Source: Ptiloglossa arizonensis (Eukaryota > Arthropoda > Insecta > Hymenoptera > Colletidae). Taken from it: a stretch of DNA of 64,000 bases. Made by a program: the position numbers and the translations under genes. Within the stretch, counting starts at the first letter, position 1; every line of letters begins with the position of its first letter. The stretch is from NCBI RefSeq assembly GCF_051014685.1, contig NW_027478487.1:558001-622000 (forward strand), read 5' to 3'. A model generated the notes under the pieces. It made no database searches. It saw only the letters and a program-made list of their open reading frames with translations, and had not been told where the DNA came from. This document shows positions 52,806 to 64,000 of this stretch, one piece after another.

Positions 52806-55457
52806 TTGCGAAAAATTTTTTGCCTTCTCGAGCATTTCTTGGCTTCAAACTCCCATATCTCGCGAACGGATTGACCTAACCCAAAAATTCCTGTTGCGTC
52901 TGAAAGTAGAAACTCGCCCGATTACAACGGTATGTGTATTTTTTCCCTAGGCCACACTGGTTAAGCGTTTGAAGCAGCAGTAGTGCGAAAAATTTGTTGT
53001 CTTCTTTACCAGTTCGTACTTCAAATTCCCATATCTCGCGAACGGATTGACCTAACCCAAAAATTCTTGTTGCATCTGAAACAACAAACTCGCCCGATTA
53101 CAACGGTATGTGTATTTTTTCCATAGGCCATTCTGGTTAAGCGTTTGGAGCAGCAGAATAGCGAAAAATTGTTTGCCTTCTCAACCATTTCTTGGCTTCA
53201 AACTCCCATATCTCGCGAACGGATTGACCTAACCCAAAAATTCCTGCTGCGTCTGAAAGTAGAAACTCGCCCGATTACAATGGTATGTGTATTTTTTCCC
53301 TAGGCCATTCTGGTTAAGCGTTTGGAGCAGCAGAATTGCGAAAAATTTTTTGCTTTCTCAACCATTTCTTGGCTTCAAACTGCCATATCTCGCGAACGGA
53401 TTGACCTAACCCAAAAATTCCTATTGCATCTGAAAGTAGAAACTCGCCCGATTACAACGGTACGTGTATTTTTCCCTTAGGCCATTCTGGTTAAGCGATT
53501 GGAGCAGCAGAATTGCGAAAAATTTATTGTCTTGTCAACCATTTCTTAGCTTGAAAGTCCCATATCTCGCGAACGGATTGACCTAACCCAAAAATTCCTG
53601 TTGCGTCTGAAAGTAGAAACTCGCCCGATTACAACGGTATGTGTATTTTTTCCCTAGGCCATTCTGGTTAAGCGTTTGGAGCAGCAGTAGTGCGAAAAAT
53701 TTGTTGTCTTCTTTACCATTTCTTCGCTTCAAACTCCCATATCTCGCGAACGGATTGACCTAACCCAAAAATTCTTGTTGCATCTGAAAGTAGAAACTCG
53801 CCCGATTACAACGGTATGTGTATTTTTTCCCTAGGCCATTCTGGTTAAGCGTTTGGAGCAGCAGAATAGCGAAAAATTGTTTGCCTTCTCAACCATTTCT
53901 TGGCTTCAAACTCCCATATCTCGCGAACGGATTGACCTATCCCAAAAATTCCTGTTGGGTCTGAAAGTAGAAACTCGCCCGATTACAACGGTATGTGTCT
54001 TTCTACCCTAGGCCATTCTGGTTAAGCGTTTGGAGCAGCAGAATTGCGAAAAATTTTTTGCCTTCTCAACCATTTCTTGGCTTCAAACTCCCATATCTCG
54101 CGAACGGATTGACCAAACCCAGAAGTTCCTGCTGCGTCTGAAAGTAGAAACTCACCCGATTACAACGATATGCGTATTTTTTCCCTAGGCAATTCTGGTT
54201 AAGCGTTTGGAGCAGCAGAATTGCGAAAAATTTTTTGCCTTCTCAACCATTTCTTGGCTTCAAACTCCCATATCTCGCGAACGGATTGACCTAACCCAAA
54301 AATTCCTATTGCATCTGAAAGTAGAAACTCGCCCGATTGCAACGGTACGTGTATTTTTCCCTAGGCCACACAGGTTAAGCGTTTGGAGCAGCAGAATTGC
54401 GAAAAATTTTTTGCCTTCTCAACCAGTTCTTACTTCAAACTCCCATATCTCGCGAACGGATTGACCTAACCCAAAAATTCTTGTTGCATCTGAAACAAGA
54501 AACTCGCCCGATTACAACGGTATGCGTATTTTTTCCCTAGGCAATTCTGGTTAAGCGTTTGGAGCAGCAGAATTGCGAAAAATTTTTTGCCTTCTCAACC
54601 ATTTCTTGGCTTCAAACTCCCATAACTCGCGAACGGATTGACCTAACCCAAAAATTCCTGTTGCATCTGAAAGTAGAAATTCGCCCGATTACAACGGTAT
54701 GTGTACTTTTTCCCTAGGCCATTCTGGTTAAGCGAGTGTAGCAGCAGAATTGCGAAAAATTTTTTGCCTTCTCAACCATTTCTTTGCTTCAAACTCCCAT
54801 ATCTCGCGAACGGATTGACCTAACCAAAAAATTCCTATTGCATCTGAAAGTAGAAACTCGCCCGATTACAGCGGTATGTGTATTTTTTCCCTAGGCAATT
54901 CTGGTTAAGCGTTTGGAGCAGCAGAATTGCGAAAATTTTTTTGCCTTCTCAACCATTTCTTGGCTTCAAACTCCCATATCTCGCGAACGGATTGACCTAG
55001 CCCAAAAATTCCTGTTGCATCTGAAAGTAGAAACTCGCCCGATTACAACGGTATGTGTATTTTTTCCCTTGGCCATTCTGGTTAAGCGTTTGGAGCAGCA
55101 GAATTACGAAAAGTTTTTTGCTTTCTCAACCATTTCTTGGATTCAAACTGCCATATCTCGCGAATGGATTGACCTAACCCAAAAATTCCTATTGCATCTG
55201 AAAGTAGAAACTCGCCCGATTACAACGGTACGTGTATTTTTCCCTTAGGCCATTCTGGTTAAGCAATTGGAGCAGCAGAATTGCGAAAAATTTATTGTCT
55301 TGTCAACCATTTCTTAGCTTGAAAGTCCCATATCACGCGAACGGATTGACCTAACCCAAAAATTCCTGTTGCGTCTGAAAGTAGAAACTCGCCCGATTAC
55401 AACGGTATGTGTATTTTTTCGCTAGGCCATTCTGATTAAGCGTTTGGAGCAGCAGAA
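52806..55457. repeat. 15-monomer higher-order repeat, copy 1 (2,652 bp)
   Basis: CCTTCTCGAGC near 52,826 recurs near 55,478, spacing 2,652 or 15 x 177 minus 3. The three missing bases are two TTACTTC-type deletions (near 53,015 and 54,430) and a shortened T run near 54,355 before CCCTAGGCCACACAGG. The right edge is a hybrid monomer near 55,457 that begins as a GAATAGCG type and ends as a CTTCTCGAGC type. Confidence 0.84.
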
Positions 55458-58400
55458 TAGCGAAAAATTTTTTGCCTTCTCGAGCATTTCTTGGCTTCAA
55501 ACTCCCATATCTCGCGAACGGATTGACCTAACCCAAAAATTCCTGTTGCGTCTGAAAGTAGAAACTCGCCCGATTACAACGGTATGTGTATTTTTTCCCT
55601 AGGCCACACTGGTTAAGCGTTTGAAGCAGCAGTAGTGCGAAAAATTTGTTGTCTTCTTTACCAGTTCGTACTTCAAATTCCCATATCTCGCGAACGGATT
55701 GACCTAACCCAAAAATTCTTGTTGCATCTGAAACAACAAACTCGCCCGATTACAACGGTATGTGTATTTTTTCCATAGGCCATTCTGGTTAAGCGTTTGG
55801 AGCAGCAGAATAGCGAAAAATTGTTTGCCTTCTCAACCATTTCTTGGCTTCAAACTCCCATATCTCGCGAACGGATTGACCTAACCCAAAAATTCCTGCT
55901 GCGTCTGAAAGTAGAAACTCGCCCGATTACAATGGTATGTGTATTTTTTCCTAGGCCATTCTGGTTAAGCGTTTGGAGCAGCAGAATTGCGAAAAATTTT
56001 TTGCTTTCTCAACCATTTCTTGGCTTCAAACTGCCATATCTCGCGAACGGATTGACCTAACCCAAAAATTCCTATTGCATCTGAAAGTAGAAGCTCGCCC
56101 GATTACAACGGTACGTGTATTTTTCCCTTAGGCCATTCTGGTTAAGCGATTGGAGCAGCAGAATTGCGAAAAATTTATTGTCTTGTCAACCATTTCTTAG
56201 CTTGAAAGTCCCATATCTCGCGAACGGATTGACCTAACCCAAAAATTCCTGTTGCGTCTGAAAGTAGAAACTCGCCCGATTACAACGGTATGTGTATTTT
56301 TTCCCTAGGCCATTCTGGTTAAGCGTTTGGAGCAGCAGTAGTGCGAAAAATTTGTTGTCTTCTTTACCATTTCTTCGCTTCAAACTCCCATATCTCGCGA
56401 ACGGATTGACCTAACCCAAAAATTCTTGTTGCATCTGAAAGTAGAAACTCGCCCGATTACAACGGTATGTGTATTTTTTCCCTAGGCCATTCTGGTTAAG
56501 CGTTTGGAGCAGCAGAATAGCGAAAAATTGTTTGCCTTCTCAACCATTTCTTGGCTTCAAACTCCCATATCTCGCGAACGGATTGACCTATCCCAAAAAT
56601 TCCTGTTGGGTCTGAAAGTAGAAACTCGCCCGATTACAACGGTATGTGTCTTTCTACCCTAGGCCATTCTGGTTAAGCGTTTGGAGCAGCAGAATTGCGA
56701 AAAATTTTTTGCCTTCTCAACCATTTCTTGGCTTCAAACTCCCATATCTCGCGAACGGATTGACCAAACCCAGAAGTTCCTGCTGCGTCTGAAAGTAGAA
56801 ACTCACCCGATTACAACGATATGCGTATTTTTTCCCTAGGCAATTCTGGTTAAGCGTTTGGAGCAGCAGAATTGCGAAAAATTTTTTGCCTTCTCAACCA
56901 TTTCTTGGCTTCAAACTCCCATATCTCGCGAACGGATTGACCTAACCCAAAAATTCCTATTGCATCTGAAAGTAGAAACTCGCCCGATTGCAACGGTACG
57001 TGTATTTTTCCCTAGGCCACACAGGTTAAGCGTTTGGAGCAGCAGAATTGCGAAAAATTTTTTGCCTTCTCAACCAGTTCTTACTTCAAACTCCCATATC
57101 TCGCGAACGGATTGACCTAACCCAAAAATTCTTGTTGCATCTGAAACAAGAAACTCGCCCGATTACAACGGTATGCGTATTTTTTCCCTAGGCAATTCTG
57201 GTTAAGCGTTTGGAGCAGCAGAATTGCGAAAAATTTTTTGCCTTCTCAACCATTTCTTGGCTTCAAACTCCCATAACTCGCGAACGGATTGACCTAACCC
57301 AAAAATTCCTGTTGCATCTGAAAGTAGAAATTCGCCCGATTACAACGGTATGTGTACTTTTTCCCTAGGCCATTCTGGTTAAGCGAGTGTAGCAGCAGAA
57401 TTGCGAAAAATTTTTTGCCTTCTCAACCATTTCTTTGCTTCAAACTCCCATATCTCGCGAACGGATTGACCTAACCAAAAAATTCCTATTGCATCTGAAA
57501 GTAGAAACTCGCCCGATTACAGCGGTATGTGTATTTTTTCCCTAGGCAATTCTGGTTAAGCGTTTGGAGCAGCAGAATTGCGAAAATTTTTTTGCCTTCT
57601 CAACCATTTCTTGGCTTCAAACTCCCATATCTCGCGAACGGATTGACCTAGCCCAAAAATTCCTGTTGCATCTGAAAGTAGAAACTCGCCCGATTACAAC
57701 GGTATGTGTATTTTTTCCCTTGGCCATTCTGGTTAAGCGTTTGGAGCAGCAGAATTACGAAAAGTTTTTTGCTTTCTCAACCATTTCTTGGATTCAAACT
57801 GCCATATCTCGCGAATGGATTGACCTAACCCAAAAATTCCTATTGCATCTGAAAGTAGAAACTCGCCCGATTACAACGGTACGTGTATTTTTCCCTTAGG
57901 CCATTCTGGTTAAGCAATTGGAGCAGCAGAATTGCGAAAAATTTATTGTCTTGTCAACCATTTCTTAGCTTGAAAGTCCCATATCACGCGAACGGATTGA
58001 CCTAACCCAAAAATTCCTGTTGCGTCTGAAAGTAGAAACTCGCCCGATTACAACGGTATGTGTATTTTTTCGCTAGGCCATTCTGATTAAGCGTTTGGAG
58101 CAGCAGAATAGCGAAAAATTGTTTGCCTTCTCAACCATTTCTTGGCTTCAAACTCCCATATCTCGCGAACGGATTGACCAAACCCAGAAGTTCCTGCTGC
58201 GTCTGAAAGTAGAAACTCACCCGATTACAACGATATGCGTATTTTTTCCCTAGGCCATTCTGGTTAAACGTTTGGAGAAGCAGAATTGCGAAAAATGTTT
58301 TGCCTTCTCAACCATTTCTTGGCTTCAAGCTCCCATATCTCGCGAACGGATTGACCTAACCAAAAAATTCCTATTGCATCTGAAAGTAGAAACTCGCCCG

Positions 58401-59701
58401 ATTACAGCGGTATGTGTATTTTTTCCCTAGGCCATTCTGGTTAAGCGTTTGGAGCAGCAGAAGTGCGAAATATTTGTTGTCTTCTTAACCAATTCTTAGC
58501 TTCAAACTCCCATATCTCGCGAACGGATTGACCTAACCCAATAATTCCTATTGCATCTGAAAGTAGAAACTCGCCCGATTACAAAGGTATGTGTATTTTT
58601 CCCCTAGGCCATTCTGGTTAAGCGTTTGGAGCAGCAGAATTACGAAAAATTCGTTGTCTTCTTTACCATTTCTTCGCTTCAAACTCCCATATCTCGCGAA
58701 CGGATTGACCTAACCCAAAAATTCTTGTTGCATCTGAAAGAAGAAACTCGCCCGATTACAACGGTATGTGTATTTTTTCCCTAGGCCATTCTGGTTAAGC
58801 GTTTGGAGCAGCAGAATAGCGAAAAATTGTTTGCCTTCTCAACCATTTCTTGGCTTCAAACTCCCATATCTCGCGAACGGATTGACCTATCCCAAAAATT
58901 CCTGTTGGGTCTGAAAGTAGAAACTCGCCCGATTACAACGGTATGTGTATTTCTTCCCTAGGCCAATCTGGTTAAGCGTTTGGAGCAGCAGAATTGCGAA
59001 AAATTTTTTGCCTTCTCAACCATTTCTTGGCTTCAAACTCCCATATCTCGCGAACGGATTGACCAAACCCAGAAGTTCCTGCTGCGTCTGAAAGTAGAAA
59101 CTCACCCGATTACAACGATATGCGTATTTTTTCCCTAGGCAATTCTGGTTAAGCGTTTGGAGCAGCAGAATTGCGAAAAATTTTTTGCCTTCTCAACCAT
59201 TTCTTGGCTTCAAACTCCCATATCTCGCGAACGGATTGACCTAACCCAAAAATTCCTGTTGCATCTGAAAGTAGAAATTCGCCCGATTACAACGGTATGT
59301 GTACTTTTTCCCTAGGCCATACTGGTTAAGCGAGTGGAGCAGCAGAATTGCGAAAAATTTTTTGCCTTCTCAACCATTTCTTTGCTTCAAACTCCCATAT
59401 CTCGCGAACGGATTGACCTAACCAAAAAATTCCTATTGCATCTGAAAGTAGAAACTCGCCCGATTACAGCGGTATGTGTATTTTTTCCCTAGGCAATTCT
59501 GGTTAAGCGTTTGGAGCAGCAGAATTGCGAAAAATTTTTTGCCTTCTCAACCATTTCTTGGCTTCAAACTCCCATATCTCGCGAACGGATTGACCTAGCC
59601 CAAAAATTCCTGTTGCATCTGAAAGTAGAAACTCGCCCGATTACAACGGTATGTGTATTTTTTCCCTTGGCCATTCTGGTTAAGCGTGTGGAGCAGCAGA
59701 A
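55458..59701. repeat. 24-monomer higher-order repeat, copy 1 (4,244 bp)
   Basis: Its first 15 monomers copy 52,806-55,457; the remaining nine copy the 49.9-52.8 kb type. A 1-bp deletion near 55,951 (TTTTTTCCTAGG for TTTTTTCCCTAGG) is unique to this copy and explains why the spacing to the next copy is 4,244 on its left and 4,245 on its right. Confidence 0.86.
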
Positions 59702-62700
59702 TTGCGAAAAATTTTTTGCCTTCTCGAGCATTTCTTGGCTTCAAACTCCCATATCTCGCGAACGGATTGACCTAACCCAAAAATTCCTGTTGCGTCTGAA
59801 AGTAGAAACTCGCCCGATTACAACGGTATGTGTATTTTTTCCCTAGGCCACACTGGTTAAGCGTTTGAAGCAGCAGTAGTGCGAAAAATTTGTTGTCTTC
59901 TTTACCAGTTCGTACTTCAAATTCCCATATCTCGCGAACGGATTGACCTAACCCAAAAATTCTTGTTGCATCTGAAACAACAAACTCGCCCGATTACAAC
60001 GGCATGTGTATTTTTTCCATAGGCCATTCTGGTTAAGCGTTTGGAGCAGCAGAATAGCGAAAAATTGTTTGCCTTCTCAACCATTTCTTGGCTTCAAACT
60101 CCCATATCTCGCGAACGGATTGACCTAACCCAAAAATTCCTGCTGCGTCTGAAAGTAGAAACTCGCCCGATTACAATGGTATGTGTATTTTTTCCCTAGG
60201 CCATTCTGGTTAAGCGTTTGGAGCAGCAGAATTGCGAAAAATTTTTTGCTTTCTCAACCATTTCTTGGCTTCAAACTGCCATATCTCGCGAACGGATTGA
60301 CCTAACCCAAAAATTCCTATTGCATCTGAAAGTAGAAACTCGCCCGATTACAACGGTACGTGTATTTTTCCCTTAGGCCATTCTGGTTAAGCGATTGGAG
60401 CAGCAGAATTGCGAAAAATTTATTGTCTTGTCAACCATTTCTTAGCTTGAAAGTCCCATATCTCGCGAACGGATTGACCTAACCCAAAAATTTCTGTTGC
60501 GTCTGAAAGTAGAAACTCGCCCGATTACAACGGTATGTGTATTTTTTCCCTAGGCCATTCTGGTTAAGCGTTTGGAGCAGCAGTAGTGCGAAAAATTTGT
60601 TGTCTTCTTTACCATTTCTTCGCTTCAAACTCCCATATCTCGCGAACGGATTGACCTAACCCAAAAATTCTTGTTGCATCTGAAAGTAGAAACTCGCCCG
60701 ATTACAACGGTATGTGTATTTTTTCCCTAGGCCATTCTGGTTAAGCGTTTGGAGCAGCAGAATAGCGAAAAATTGTTTGCCTTCTCAACCATTTCTTGGC
60801 TTCAAACTCCCATATCTCGCGAACGGATTGACCTATCCCAAAAATTCCTGTTGGGTCTGAAAGTAGAAACTCGCCCGATTACAACGGTATGTGTCTTTCT
60901 ACCCTAGGCCATTCTGGTTAAGCGTTTGGAGCAGCAGAATTGCGAAAAATTTTTTGCCTTCTCAACCATTTCTTGGCTTCAAACTCCCATATCTCGCGAA
61001 CGGATTGACCAAACCCAGAAGTTCCTGCTGCGTCTGAAAGTAGAAACTCACCCGATTACAACGATATGCGTATTTTTTCCCTAGGCAATTCTGGTTAAGC
61101 GTTTGGAGCAGCAGAATTGCGAAAAATTTTTTGCCTTCTCAACCATTTCTTGGCTTCAAACTCCCATATCTCGCGAACGGATTGACCTAACCCAAAAATT
61201 CCTATTGCATCTGAAAGTAGAAACTCGCCCGATTGCAACGGTACGTGTATTTTTCCCTAGGCCACACAGGTTAAGCGTTTGGAGCAGCAGAATTGCGAAA
61301 AATTTTTTGCCTTCTCAACCAGTTCTTACTTCAAACTCCCATATCTCGCGAACGGATTGACCTAACCCAAAAATTCTTGTTGCATCTGAAACAAGAAACT
61401 CGCCCGATTACAACGGTATGCGTATTTTTTCCCTAGGCAATTCTGGTTAAGCGTTTGGAGCAGCAGAATTGCGAAAAATTTTTTGCCTTCTCAACCATTT
61501 CTTGGCTTCAAACTCCCATAACTCGCGAACGGATTGACCTAACCCAAAAATTCCTGTTGCATCTGAAAGTAGAAATTCGCCCGATTACAACGGTATGTGT
61601 ACTTTTTCCCTAGGCCATTCTGGTTAAGCGAGTGTAGCAGCAGAATTGCGAAAAATTTTTTGCCTTCTCAACCATTTCTTTGCTTCAAACTCCCATATCT
61701 CGCGAACGGATTGACCTAACCAAAAAATTCCTATTGCATCTGAAAGTAGAAACTCGCCCGATTACAGCGGTATGTGTATTTTTTCCCTAGGCAATTCTGG
61801 TTAAGCGTTTGGAGCAGCAGAATTGCGAAAATTTTTTTGCCTTCTCAACCATTTCTTGGCTTCAAACTCCCATATCTCGCGAACGGATTGACCTAGCCCA
61901 AAAATTCCTGTTGCATCTGAAAGTAGAAACTCGCCCGATTACAACGGTATGTGTATTTTTTCCCTTGGCCATTCTGGTTAAGCGTTTGGAGCAGCAGAAT
62001 TACGAAAAGTTTTTTGCTTTCTCAACCATTTCTTGGATTCAAACTGCCATATCTCGCGAATGGATTGACCTAACCCAAAAATTCCTATTGCATCTGAAAG
62101 TAGAAACTCGCCCGATTACAACGGTACGTGTATTTTTCCCTTAGGCCATTCTGGTTAAGCAATTGGAGCAGCAGAATTGCGAAAAATTTATTGTCTTGTC
62201 AACCATTTCTTAGCTTGAAAGTCCCATATCACGCGAACGGATTGACCTAACCCAAAAATTCCTGTTGCGTCTGAAAGTAGAAACTCGCCCGATTACAACG
62301 GTATGTGTATTTTTTCGCTAGGCCATTCTGATTAAGCGTTTGGAGCAGCAGAATAGCGAAAAATTGTTTGCCTTCTCAACCATTTCTTGGCTTCAAACTC
62401 CCATATCTCGCGAACGGATTGACCAAACCCAGAAGTTCCTGCTGCGTCTGAAAGTAGAAACTCACCCGATTACAACGATATGCGTATTTTTTCCCTAGGC
62501 CATTCTGGTTAAACGTTTGGAGAAGCAGAATTGCGAAAAATGTTTTGCCTTCTCAACCATTTCTTGGCTTCAAGCTCCCATATCTCGCGAACGGATTGAC
62601 CTAACCAAAAAATTCCTATTGCATCTGAAAGTAGAAACTCGCCCGATTACAGCGGTATGTGTATTTTTTCCCTAGGCCATTCTGGTTAAGCGTTTGGAGC

Positions 62701-63946
62701 AGCAGAAGTGCGAAATATTTGTTGTCTTCTTAACCAATTCTTAGCTTCAAACTCCCATATCTCGCGAACGGATTGACCTAACCCAATAATTCCTATTGCA
62801 TCTGAAAGTAGAAACTCGCCCGATTACAAAGGTATGTGTATTTTTCCCCTAGGCCATTCTGGTTAAGCGTTTGGAGCAGCAGAATTACGAAAAATTCGTT
62901 GTCTTCTTTACCATTTCTTCGCTTCAAACTCCCATATCTCGCGAACGGATTGACCTAACCCAAAAATTCTTGTTGCATCTGAAAGAAGAAACTCGCCCGA
63001 TTACAACGGTATGTGTATTTTTTCCCTAGGCCATTCTGGTTAAGCGTTTGGAGCAGCAGAATAGCGAAAAATTGTTTGCCTTCTCAACCATTTCTTGGCT
63101 TCAAACTCCCATATCTCGCGAACGGATTGACCTATCCCAAAAATTCCTGTTGGGTCTGAAAGTAGAAACTCGCCCGATTACAACGGTATGTGTATTTCTT
63201 CCCTAGGCCAATCTGGTTAAGCGTTTGGAGCAGCAGAATTGCGAAAAATTTTTTGCCTTCTCAACCATTTCTTGGCTTCAAACTCCCATATCTCGCGAAC
63301 GGATTGACCAAACCCAGAAGTTCCTGCTGCGTCTGAAAGTAGAAACTCACCCGATTACAACGATATGCGTATTTTTTCCCTAGGCAATTCTGGTTAAGCG
63401 TTTGGAGCAGCAGAATTGCGAAAAATTTTTTGCCTTCTCAACCATTTCTTGGCTTCAAACTCCCATATCTCGCGAACGGATTGACCTAACCCAAAAATTC
63501 CTGTTGCATCTGAAAGTAGAAATTCGCCCGATTACAACGGTATGTGTACTTTTTCCCTAGGCCATACTGGTTAAGCGAGTGGAGCAGCAGAATTGCGAAA
63601 AATTTTTTGCCTTCTCAACCATTTCTTTGCTTCAAACTCCCATATCTCGCGAACGGATTGACCTAACCAAAAAATTCCTATTGCATCTGAAAGTAGAAAC
63701 TCGCCCGATTACAGCGGTATGTGTATTTTTTCCCTAGGCAATTCTGGTTAAGCGTTTGGAGCAGCAGAATTGCGAAAAATTTTTTGCCTTCTCAACCATT
63801 TCTTGGCTTCAAACTCCCATATCTCGCGAACGGATTGACCTAGCCCAAAAATTCCTGTTGCATCTGAAAGTAGAAACTCGCCCGATTACAACGGTATGTG
63901 TATTTTTTCCCTTGGCCATTCTGGTTAAGCGTGTGGAGCAGCAGAA
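59702..63946. repeat. 24-monomer higher-order repeat, copy 2 (4,245 bp)
   Basis: Matches the previous copy from end to end at spacing 4,245, that is 24 x 177 minus 3. Landmarks: CCCTAGGCCACACAGG near 57,010 and 61,255, CATATCACGCGAAC near 57,982 and 62,227, and GGTTAAACGTTTGG near 58,263 and 62,508. Differences seen are single bases, such as GGCATGTG near 60,001. A third copy seems to begin at about 63,947, cut by the window end. Confidence 0.86.
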
Positions 63947-64000
63947 TTGCGAAAAATTTTTTGCCTTCTCGAGCATTTCTTGGCTTCAAACTCCCATATC

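Larger units (their letters stand above)
1..64000. repeat. 177-bp tandem satellite array filling the whole window
   Basis: Every line of the sequence belongs to one 177-bp unit in the same orientation. The landmark TAGAAACTCGCCCGATTACA falls at 1, 178, 355, 532 and onward at 177-base steps, and the last full landmark is at 63,871. This gives 361 complete monomers plus 130 bases. Both ends are cut by the window, so the array continues on each side. I found no inserted mobile element, inversion, gene or unique spacer. The period is close to a nucleosome repeat length, as in many centromeric satellites. A centromeric or pericentromeric location is inferred, not shown. Consensus GC is about 42 percent. 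The family is not one I recognise. Confidence 0.98.

Noticed and set aside
1..64000. CRISPR array
   Set aside because: The repeated unit is 177 bp with no unique spacers; the whole sequence is repeat.
1..64000. Identification as a known centromere satellite (primate alpha, Arabidopsis CEN180, maize CentC, rice CentO)
   Set aside because: The length is close to some of these but the sequence is not one I recognise as any of them; a database search would be needed to name the species or family.

Overview
The whole 64,000-base window is one uninterrupted tandem satellite array. The unit is 177 bp, always head-to-tail in the same orientation. Phased from base 1, there are 361 complete monomers ending at 63,870, then a 130-base partial monomer. 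361 x 177 is 63,897, so the array is 27 bp short of a perfect register. I can assign all 27 bp to 1-2 bp deletions that descend from about six founding events. I see no protein-coding gene, RNA gene, transposon, inverted block or unique spacer. GC of a consensus monomer is about 42 percent by hand count.

This indicates a eukaryotic chromosome (plant or animal; I cannot say which), probably a centromeric or pericentromeric block. The monomer is nucleosome-repeat sized. I do not recognise it as primate alpha satellite, Arabidopsis CEN180, maize CentC or rice CentO. Centromere identity is an inference, because only sequence is available.

The array is organised in higher-order repeats (HORs). 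From left to right: a 26-monomer unit (4,602 bp) at about 1,029-12,430, whose second copy carries an extra 5-monomer duplication; a long duplication at spacing 2,124 bp (11.1-14.9 kb); a 13-monomer unit of 2,301 bp (15.1-20.6 kb); small 4-mer and 2-mer tandem duplications (20.4-22.2 kb); a 16-monomer unit (22.6-28.5 kb); a 14-monomer unit of 2,478 bp (28.8-33.6 kb); mixed blocks with 7-mer and 11-mer spacings (33.6-39.9 kb); an exact 12-monomer tandem of 2,122 bp (39.5-43.7 kb); a block repeated at spacing 4,243 bp (42.1-49.2 kb); a 9/8-monomer tandem (49.9-52.8 kb); and a 15-monomer unit nested in a 24-monomer unit of 4,245 bp (52.8-64.0 kb). Several copies are nearly identical, which points to recent unequal exchange or segmental amplification.

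Monomer types change along the window. The left 23 kb is dominated by monomers with GCGTTAGG and a GAAGTGCG or TTGTTGTC segment. The right 20 kb is dominated by monomers with GCGTTTGG and GAATTGCG followed by a long T run. The interval from 23 to 43 kb is a patchwork. The most conserved part of the monomer is the stretch around TCGCGA. On the minus strand it holds a 17-bp sequence matching 8 of the 9 essential positions of the mammalian CENP-B box, the mismatch being C to T at a CpG. Open frames of 75-148 codons on either strand are by-products of a period divisible by three and start at TTG; I do not annotate them as genes.
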